Assembly: GCA_937871685.1 (NCBI GenBank) | Contig: CALMOL010000233.1 | Coordinates: forward strand, 1 to 5,870 | Direction of reading: 5' to 3' | DNA: 5,870 nucleotides | DNA from: an uncultured Verrucomicrobiota bacterium | GTDB lineage: Bacteria > Verrucomicrobiota > Verrucomicrobiia > Chthoniobacterales > SZAS-18 | In this document: in pieces, positions 1 through 4,837 of the stretch | How the letters are laid out: the number at the start of each line of letters is the position of its first letter | Numbering within the stretch: position 1 is the stretch's first letter | Position numbers and translations under genes: made by a program | The notes under the pieces: generated by a model | Told to the model about the DNA's origin: nothing | Database searches by the model: none | The model's input: the letters and a program-made list of their open reading frames with translations, nothing else

Positions 1-708
1 CGCCGAGGCGCGGCGGCCGGCCTCGGCGAGGGAGGCGTCCACGCTTTGGAACGACTCCGCAAAGGTCTGCGCGGCGGGAGCCGCGGCGGCGGAGCCTTGC
101 CGGGCGCGAGCGAGGAATTGCTCGGCCTGCGCGCGGTCGCGCCGGCCCACGGCCAGCGCGGCGTTGGCGTAGAACCACGCGGGCGAGTCCTCGCGCCGGC
201 GCACCTTGCCGGCGGCATCCGCGGCGAGGTCGAGGCGGCCGTCGAGCGCGTGGGCCACGGAGATCTTGTAGAGGAGGAAGTCGCGCTCGTTGCGCTGCCC
301 GCCGGGCGTCTGGGCGAGGAGCCCTTCCCACGCGGCGCGGGCCTCGGCGCGGCGGCCCTGGCGGAAGTCGGTCTCGGCGAGGTTGGCCTTCGCGGCGAAG
401 AGCGAGGGGTCGAGCTCCGCGGCGCGGCGGAAGGCCTCGCGCGCCTTGGCGTAGTTGCGGCGGCGCAGGTGGATGGCGCCGCGGAGGTTCCAGGCGTCGG
501 CCGCGGCGCGGGCATCCGAGGATTGCGCGGGACGCTCCAATAAATTCAGCGCGGCATCATAGTCCCGGACCCGGAACCGTTCCTGCGCGCGGAGAAACTC
601 CCCCTCGGCCCCCGGGGCCGGGCCGGCCGCGAGGAGCGCCAGCACCAGTGCCATCGCGCCTGAGCGAGAGGACCGGCGGGGCAAGGGCAGAACGGCGCGG
701 CGAACCAT
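1..708 (-). CDS. Exported TPR-repeat protein, 3' part cut off by the window edge
   Basis: The minus-strand frame from ATG at 708 stays open to base 1, giving 236 codons and no stop, so the C-terminus lies outside the window. The N-terminus has basic residues (RR at 3-4 and 11-12), then a hydrophobic stretch (about residues 19-34, MALVLALLAAGPAPGA) that looks like a signal peptide cleaved near A34. The mature part resembles tetratricopeptide repeats: a degenerate one at about 37-66, a good one at about 72-101 (AWNLRGAIHLRRRNYAKARE and on to LDP), and another at about 105-137. TPR arrays mediate protein-protein contacts, so this is probably a periplasmic or envelope scaffold. The exact role cannot be read from the sequence. 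ATG 654 is an in-frame alternative start that would leave just the hydrophobic core; neither start has a clear ribosome binding site. It is transcribed divergently from the NusG-like gene and may be unrelated to the polysaccharide locus. Confidence 0.82.
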   Translation of the reverse strand, partial: MVRRAVLPLPRRSSRSGAMALVLALLAAGPAPGAEGEFLRAQERFRVRDYDAALNLLERPAQSSDARAAADAWNLRGAIHLRRRNYAKAREAFRRAAELDPSLFAAKANLAETDFRQGRRAEARAAWEGLLAQTPGGQRNERDFLLYKISVAHALDGRLDLAADAAGKVRRREDSPAWFYANAALAVGRRDRAQAEQFLARARQGSAAAAPAAQTFAESFQSVDASLAEAGRRASA

Positions 709-834
709 GAGGACGGACAAACGGCGGCGCGGACGGTAGCCGGCCGGGTTTGGAGAGCAAACGCCAAGCAGCCGGCGGCGCGGCGCACGGGAATCTTTGA
801 AGCCGCGGCGCGCCCGGCCTATCCTCCGCGCCCT
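709..834. other. Divergent intergenic region
   Basis: This GC-rich gap lies between the starts of the TPR gene and the NusG-like gene and must carry both promoters unless transcription enters from outside. On the minus strand the best candidate is TTGCTC (760-755), a 16-nt spacer, then TACCGT, which is only 3/6 plus 3/6 to sigma-70 consensus and therefore weak. The plus-strand candidate is listed separately. AGCCGGC occurs twice (738-744 and 770-776). No RNA gene or terminator is visible. Confidence 0.5.
797..825 (+). promoter_or_regulatory. Candidate sigma-70-type promoter for the NusG-like gene
   Basis: TTGAAG (797-802) and TATCCT (820-825) are separated by exactly 17 nt and each matches 4 of 6 bases of the sigma-70 consensus hexamers. 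They stand out as the only T/A-containing hexamers in a GC-rich stretch. Transcription would begin at about 831-834, directly at the TTG start at 835, which would make the mRNA leaderless or nearly so. This is a by-eye match only. Confidence 0.4.
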
Positions 835-1392
835 TTGCCTTTGCCGCCCCTGAACCCCGAAGCCGAACCACCTGCCTGGTATTGCCTGCGCGCCCAGCCG
901 CGGCACGAGGCCATCGCCGCGCGCCGGCTGCGGCAGATGGAGGAAGTGGAGGTGTTTTGCCCGCGGCTGCGCTACCGCCGCCCGCGCGCGGGCGGGCAGA
1001 TGTGGATGACCGAGGCGCTCTTCCCGGGCTATCTTTTTGCGCGCTTCAGCCTCCTGGCGCGCGGGCGCGCCATTGGCCACGCGCATGGGCTGCGCGGCAT
1101 CGTCCACTTCGGCGGGCACCACCCGAGCGTGCCGCCGGAAATCGTGTCCGCGCTGCGCGAGGCGGCCGGGCCGGAGGAGCTGGCGCAGGTGTCCACCGAG
1201 CCGCGCCCCGGCGACGAGGTGGTGATGACCGGCGGCGGCTTCCACGGCCTCCGTGCGGTGGTCACGCAATACTTTCCCGCCAAGGAGCGCGTGCGCGTGC
1301 TGCTGGAGTTCATGGGCCGGCAGATGGAGATCGAGATGTCCGCCGCCGCCGCCCTGCCGCCACGCCCGCACCCCTTGCGCCGCCGCGCGTAA
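835..1392 (+). CDS. NusG-family specialised antitermination factor (UpxY/RfaH-like)
   Basis: This 185-residue protein has the two-domain NusG layout. An NGN domain (about 14-109) begins with AWYCLRAQPRHE and contains the LFPGYLFARF segment typical of RfaH and UpxY, followed by RGIVHFGG. A KOW domain (about 123-172) begins PRPGDEVVMTGGGFHGLRAVV. A basic tail (PPRPHPLRRRA) ends it. NGN domains bind the RNA polymerase clamp and suppress pausing; paralogues of this kind act on selected long operons, often polysaccharide loci, rather than genome-wide. Its position just ahead of a flippase and sugar genes fits that role. The start is uncertain: TTG 835 is used here, TTG 841 is in frame, and the first in-frame ATG (codon 35) would delete the core of the NGN domain. 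There is no Shine-Dalgarno sequence, but a candidate promoter ends 10 nt upstream. It could also be called simply a NusG-like protein; the family assignment is firm, the UpxY-like role is inferred. Confidence 0.88.
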   Translation: MPLPPLNPEAEPPAWYCLRAQPRHEAIAARRLRQMEEVEVFCPRLRYRRPRAGGQMWMTEALFPGYLFARFSLLARGRAIGHAHGLRGIVHFGGHHPSVPPEIVSALREAAGPEELAQVSTEPRPGDEVVMTGGGFHGLRAVVTQYFPAKERVRVLLEFMGRQMEIEMSAAAALPPRPHPLRRRA

Positions 1393-1420
1393 GCGCCGCG
1401 GCCCCATTCCAAAAACCTGC

Positions 1421-1450
1421 CGATGATCCGCGCCCTCCGCCGCGATGATC
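1421..1450. repeat. Pair of direct 8-mers in the leader
   Basis: CGATGATC occurs at 1421-1428 and again at 1443-1450, 22 bp from start to start, which is about two turns of the DNA helix. The second copy ends three bases before the ops-like sequence. Such spacing would suit a dimeric DNA-binding protein or a repeated RNA element, but two copies of 8 bases could also be chance. Confidence 0.35.
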
Positions 1451-1453
1451 AAG

Positions 1454-1465
1454 GGCGGCAGCATG
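1454..1465 (+). promoter_or_regulatory. ops-like element (candidate antiterminator recruitment/pause site)
   Basis: GGCGGCAGCATG matches the 12-nt enterobacterial ops element GGCGGTAGCGTG at 10 of 12 positions; the two differences are transitions (T6 to C, G10 to A). The ops element pauses RNA polymerase and recruits RfaH through the non-template strand. The pause-associated GG at the start and TG at the end are kept, while T6, which E. coli RfaH contacts, is not. It lies 62 bp after the stop codon of the NusG paralogue gene and 145 bp before the first sugar gene, a sensible place for such a site. In GC-rich DNA the GGCGG part is cheap, so this is only a candidate. Confidence 0.3.
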
Positions 1466-1467
1466 GC

Positions 1468-1484
1468 CCGGCGCGGGGCGCCGG
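1468..1484 (+). other. Perfect GC-rich stem-loop next to the ops-like site
   Basis: CCGGCGC, loop GGG, GCGCCGG form a perfect 7-bp stem that starts three bases after the ops-like sequence. No T-run follows (the next bases are AAGGCCGAAAG), so it is not a standard intrinsic terminator. It could be a pause hairpin or an RNA structure of the leader, or chance in GC-rich sequence. Confidence 0.4.
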
Positions 1485-1585
1485 AAGGCCGAAAGCCCCA
1501 AGGAAGATCCAGGGACAAGGGTGGGAAGCCGCAAGATCCTCCCGCTGGGCCGCTCCGCGCCCTTCGGCCTTTCTCACCTTTCTTG

Positions 1586-1598
1586 AGGCTTGAAGCCT
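1586..1598 (+). other. Small stem-loop just upstream of the dehydratase start
   Basis: AGGCT, loop TGA, AGCCT form a perfect 5-bp stem ending 12 nt before ATG 1611. TGAAGC also repeats at 1591-1596 and 1598-1603. It lies where a ribosome would load, so it could affect translation, but the stem is short. The rest of the 1393-1610 leader shows no T-tract terminator and no convincing sigma-70 promoter. Confidence 0.3.
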
Positions 1599-1610
1599 GA
1601 AGCTTTCCCC

Positions 1611-2567
1611 ATGAAGTCCCTCATCTTCGGCATCTCCGGCCAGGACGGCGCCTACCTCGCCCGTCACCTGCTCGCGCGCGGCGACGAGGTGTGGGGCACC
1701 TCGCGCGACGCCGCCGTGGGCGCCTTCGGCAACCTCGAGCGCCTCGGCGTGCGAGGGGGCGTGAAGCTCGTCTCGGCCGCCATCACCGATTTCCGCTCGG
1801 TGCTCCAGGTCATCTCGCGCGTGCGTCCCGACGAGATCTACAACCTCGCCGGCCAGACCTCCGTGGGCCTGTCCTTCGAGCAGCCGGTGGAAACGCTGGA
1901 GTCCTGCGCCGTCGGCGTGCTCAATATCCTCGAGGCCATCCGCTTCCTCGGCGGGGCGATGCGCTTCTACAACGCCGCTTCCTCGGAATGCTTTGGCGAC
2001 ACGCACGGCGAGCCGGCCGACGAGGAGACGGCCTTCCGGCCGCGCTCGCCCTACGCCACGGCCAAGGCGGCGGCATTCTGGCAGGTGGCCAACTACCGCG
2101 AGGCTTACGGCATCTACGCGTGCTCGGGCATTTTGTTCAATCACGAGAGCTCCCTGCGCCCGGAGCGCTTCGTCACGCAGAAGATCGTCCTTGGCGCGCG
2201 GAGGATCGCGTCCGGCGAGGCCAAGGGCAAGCTGCGCCTGGGCAACCTCGCCATCGAGCGCGACTGGGGCTGGGCGCCGGAGTTCGTCGAGGCGATGGCC
2301 CTGATGCTGCGGCAGGAGGGCGGGCCGCCGCGCGACTTCGTGATCGCCACCGGCGAGACGCGCCCGCTGCAGGACTTCGTGGCCGGCGCCTTCGCCGCCG
2401 TGGGCCTGGACTGGCGCGAGCACGTGGTGTCCGACCCATCGCTGCTGCGGCCCTCGGACCTGACGAAGAGCTGCGCCAATCCCGCGCTCGCCGAGAAACT
2501 GCTCGGCTGGAAGGCCCGCCGCCGCATGGACGACGTGGTCCAGGCGATGGCGGCCGGCGGCCTGTGA
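1611..2567 (+). CDS. gmd: GDP-mannose 4,6-dehydratase-like sugar nucleotide dehydratase
   Basis: This 318-residue protein is an extended short-chain dehydrogenase of the GMD group, whose members convert GDP-mannose to GDP-4-keto-6-deoxymannose, the precursor of fucose, rhamnose or perosamine sugars. The N-terminus MKSLIFGISGQDGAYL carries the G7xxG10xxG13 NADP-binding loop. The active site shows S124-S125-E126 and Y148-x3-K152 (SPYATAK). Further GMD signatures are YNLAGQTSVGLSFEQP, GILFNHES (173-180), RFVTQKI, and LGNLAIERDWGWAPEFVEAM. It is shorter than typical GMD (about 340-370), lacking part of the substrate-domain insert. It has LRPER where E. coli GMD has the RRGE segment, and AAITD where GMD usually has GDLTD. 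The fold and reaction class are secure; the nucleotide sugar is less so. ATG 1611 is chosen because the nucleotide-binding strand begins there; TTG 1590 would only add seven unconserved residues. No Shine-Dalgarno is seen. Confidence 0.85.
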   Translation: MKSLIFGISGQDGAYLARHLLARGDEVWGTSRDAAVGAFGNLERLGVRGGVKLVSAAITDFRSVLQVISRVRPDEIYNLAGQTSVGLSFEQPVETLESCAVGVLNILEAIRFLGGAMRFYNAASSECFGDTHGEPADEETAFRPRSPYATAKAAAFWQVANYREAYGIYACSGILFNHESSLRPERFVTQKIVLGARRIASGEAKGKLRLGNLAIERDWGWAPEFVEAMALMLRQEGGPPRDFVIATGETRPLQDFVAGAFAAVGLDWREHVVSDPSLLRPSDLTKSCANPALAEKLLGWKARRRMDDVVQAMAAGGL

Positions 2568-2601
2568 GCGTGCCGCGGATCGCGGCCGGAAAGACGTTGC
2601 G

Positions 2602-3906
2602 ATGGCCACGGACGCAGTGCCCATGAACCTAGCGGAGCGCGTGCGCGGCTGGGTAGCGCTGCTGGCTGGGTTTGCGTCGCTGCAACTGCTCGTGCAGGCG
2701 CTTGGCTTCCTGGCCGGGCTGGTGACCCTGCGCGTTCTCGACAAGCAACAGTATGGCTGGTTCACCCTTGCCTCCGGCCTCCAGATGACCGTGACGCTCC
2801 TGGCCGACGCCGGCGTCGGCATCGGCCTCACCAGCATCGGCGGGCGCGTGTGGCAGGATCGGGGCAAGCTCGGCCGGCTCCTCGCCTCGGCGCGCGCGCT
2901 GCGGCGGATGCTCGGCGGGATCGCGCTGCTTGGCCTCGTGCCGGCGATGGCGTGGCTGCTGTGGAGGAACGACTGCCCGCCCGGGATCATTCTCTGGCTG
3001 GTGCTGCTGATGGTCGTGGGCGCGCCCGCGCAGATCGGCGCGGACGTGCTGCTCACCGCGCCGCGCCTTCACGGCCAAGTGCTGCGCCTCCAGCGCATCG
3101 AGGCGCTGTGCAACGGACTTCGCCTCGGGGCGCTGCTGCTTCTCCTGCTGCCGGGCTGGCTCTCGGCCGGCTCCGCCCTCAGCGTGGCCACGGCGGCGTT
3201 TTGGCTGCAGCTTCGACTGCTGCGGCCGATTTCCGACGCGCTCGCCGACCCCGCCGCGGAATCGGACCCGGCCTACCGGGCGGAAATCATCGGCCTCATC
3301 AAGCCGCTGGCGGCCAACGTGGTCTTCTTCTGCTTCCAGGGGCAAATCGGCGCCTGGCTGGTGGGCATCTTCGGCCAGGCCCAGAACGTGGCTGAGATCG
3401 GCGCGCTGGCGCGCCTGGGCTTGCTTTTCACCGTGCTCAACGTGTTTCAGGGCAGCGTGATCATGCCGCGCTTCTCCCGCCTTCCGGCGCACGCGCCGCT
3501 GCTGCGCCGGCGCTACCTGCAAGTCGTGGCGATCGCGGCCGTGGGCGGCGCGGTGTTGTGGCTGGGCGCGTTTCTCTTTCCGTGGGCGCTGCTGCTGATC
3601 CTCGGGCCAAAATATTCGCATCTGGAAATCGAGCTGCACTTCTTCATGGCCGAGACGGTGATCGCCTACTTCGGGAGTGTGCTGTGGTCGATGAACTACG
3701 CGCGGGCCTGGGTGAAGTGGTCGTGGCTCTACATCCCGCTTTCGATCGGCGCGCAAGCGGCCGCGCTGCCCTTCTTGAATCTTGGAAGGGTGCGCGACGT
3801 CATCCTCCTCGGCACCCTTCCGCACGTGCTCATCGTGTTCCTCAACTTCGCCATGACGTGGGACGGCCTGCGCCGGACGGCCCGCGCCGAGGCCTCTCCG
3901 GCCTGA
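2602..3906 (+). CDS. Wzx-type polysaccharide flippase (oligosaccharide translocase)
   Basis: This 434-residue protein is almost wholly hydrophobic, with roughly 11-12 membrane segments (about 18-42, 53-77, 103-122, 128-150, 172-207 as a pair, 230-257, 267-287, 306-335, 345-365, 374-393, 398-418), in the size range of polysaccharide transport (MATE/MVF-like) flippases. Family features are the early RVLDKQQYGWFTLASGLQ segment followed by LLADAGVGIGL, and the late LLILGPKYSHLEIEL segment, comparable to the FGxxY region of Wzx proteins. Such proteins move undecaprenyl-linked oligosaccharides from the cytoplasmic to the periplasmic face of the inner membrane. It starts 34 nt after the dehydratase gene; ATG 2602 is used, and ATG 2623 (codon 8) is equally possible since the first seven residues look unconserved. 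Substrate identity cannot be read from the sequence. Confidence 0.85.
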   Translation: MATDAVPMNLAERVRGWVALLAGFASLQLLVQALGFLAGLVTLRVLDKQQYGWFTLASGLQMTVTLLADAGVGIGLTSIGGRVWQDRGKLGRLLASARALRRMLGGIALLGLVPAMAWLLWRNDCPPGIILWLVLLMVVGAPAQIGADVLLTAPRLHGQVLRLQRIEALCNGLRLGALLLLLLPGWLSAGSALSVATAAFWLQLRLLRPISDALADPAAESDPAYRAEIIGLIKPLAANVVFFCFQGQIGAWLVGIFGQAQNVAEIGALARLGLLFTVLNVFQGSVIMPRFSRLPAHAPLLRRRYLQVVAIAAVGGAVLWLGAFLFPWALLLILGPKYSHLEIELHFFMAETVIAYFGSVLWSMNYARAWVKWSWLYIPLSIGAQAAALPFLNLGRVRDVILLGTLPHVLIVFLNFAMTWDGLRRTARAEASPA

Positions 3907-3920
3907 TCCCTTTCGCTGCC

Positions 3921-4808
3921 ATGCCCCTGCTTTCCCGCCTCAAGCGCCTCGCCAAGGAATTGGCCCCGCCCATTGTCCAGCGCGCGTGGCAACGCTGGCG
4001 GCCGCCGCCGGGCGACGCGGAGATCTTTGCCTCCAACCCGTTCTACCTTCGCCACGTCGATTGGAACCGCGCCGCCGCGCCGAACGAGATCGTGCTCCGG
4101 CCGGGGCTGAGCCTGAGGCTCGGGCCGGACTCGCGCTACCCGCACGAGCACTTCTGCTTCCGCGACGCGGGGATGATCGAGGAATTCGACGCCTTCCTCG
4201 GCGTGATGCCGGGCAAGTCGCGCCTGCTCGACGTGGGCGCGCTGCACGGAATCTTCGCGCTGGCCTTCACCCGCGGCCGGCCGGGGGCGCGCGCCTTGGC
4301 CGTGGAGCCCTCGCCCACCGCCTTCGCTTACCTGCTTTACAACCTGCGCGCCAACCCGGACTGCGCCGTGCGCGCCGCCGAGACCGCGCTCTCGGACCGG
4401 GAAGGCTCCATTCTGATGGAGAGCATTTGGCAGCATCTCGTCGCCGCCGATCCGGCCGCGCCGCCGCGCGGGCCGCGCTTCACCCTCGCGGCGCGCACGG
4501 GCGACCAGCTCTGCGCGGAGCAATCCCTCGCGCCGGACTTGGTCAAGATCGACATCGAGGGACACGAGCTGGCCTGCCTGCGCGGCCTGGTGCAGACCCT
4601 CCGCGACCACCGCCCGACCTTGTGCCTGGAGTTGCACCCCGAGGAGCTTCGCGCCCATGGGCAGTCGCCGGGCGAGGTGGAGGCGTTCCTGCGCGCGCAA
4701 GGCTACCGGTTCCACCGGCCGGACCGCGCGCCCTGCGCGGACGGGGAAGTGGCGGCGCTCGGGGAAATCCGACGCTTTCTGGTGCAGCCGGAAGCAATCC
4801 CGTTCTGA
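3921..4808 (+). CDS. FkbM-family SAM-dependent methyltransferase
   Basis: This 295-residue protein ends in an FkbM-type methyltransferase domain (about 85-290). S-adenosylmethionine-binding motif I is LLDVGALHGIFALAF (102-116), followed by the acidic end of strand 2 in AVEPSPTAFAYLLYN (127-141). The family hallmark DLVKIDIEGHELACLRGL lies at 206-223, then LCLELHPEE (234-242). FkbM enzymes O-methylate small molecules or sugars, and members in polysaccharide clusters often cap or decorate glycans. No signal peptide or membrane helix is visible, so it is probably cytosolic; the N-terminal 30 residues are basic and amphipathic. The frame is open back to 3558 inside the flippase gene, but ATG 3921, 14 nt after the flippase stop, gives the normal family length and avoids a long overlap. 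The acceptor is unknown. Confidence 0.88.
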   Translation: MPLLSRLKRLAKELAPPIVQRAWQRWRPPPGDAEIFASNPFYLRHVDWNRAAAPNEIVLRPGLSLRLGPDSRYPHEHFCFRDAGMIEEFDAFLGVMPGKSRLLDVGALHGIFALAFTRGRPGARALAVEPSPTAFAYLLYNLRANPDCAVRAAETALSDREGSILMESIWQHLVAADPAAPPRGPRFTLAARTGDQLCAEQSLAPDLVKIDIEGHELACLRGLVQTLRDHRPTLCLELHPEELRAHGQSPGEVEAFLRAQGYRFHRPDRAPCADGEVAALGEIRRFLVQPEAIPF

Positions 4809-4837
4809 AAGCTGGGCGGTCGCCAAACGCTTTTCCC

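Noticed and set aside
46..543. Plus-strand open frame of 165 codons
   Set aside because: It is the antisense of the TPR gene, which has a signal peptide and proper repeat motifs; this frame is just G, A, V, E, R-rich.
1468..1484. Intrinsic terminator after the NusG-like gene
   Set aside because: The stem-loop is strong but no T-run follows it, so it lacks the second half of a Rho-independent terminator.
1423..1593. Small plus-strand ORF of 56 codons in the leader, in the position where UpxZ-like genes can occur
   Set aside because: Its translation (MIRALRRDDQGRQHGPARGA and on) is basic and low complexity, about a third of codons end in A/T unlike the neighbouring genes, it uses AGG/AGA codons, and it is far shorter than UpxZ proteins. 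No ribosome binding site.
1449..3056. Open frame of 535 codons on the minus strand
   Set aside because: It lies antisense across the dehydratase and half of the flippase gene, which both have clear family motifs. Its translation is low-complexity (A, R, G, P, H-rich) with no recognisable domain, as expected for a frame kept open by high GC.
2629..3825. Open frame of 398 codons on the minus strand opposite the flippase gene
   Set aside because: The translation is rich in R, H, Q, E and G without domain signature, and it mirrors hydrophobic codons of the flippase read in antisense. Shadow frame.
3558..3920. N-terminal extension of the methyltransferase frame into the flippase gene
   Set aside because: The extension would overlap the flippase C-terminal half by about 350 bp, has no FkbM similarity, and ATG 3921 gives the normal family length and operon spacing.
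3729..4826. Open frame of 365 codons on the minus strand opposite the methyltransferase gene
   Set aside because: Antisense to a protein with complete FkbM motifs; composition is A/R/G/E-rich with no motif.
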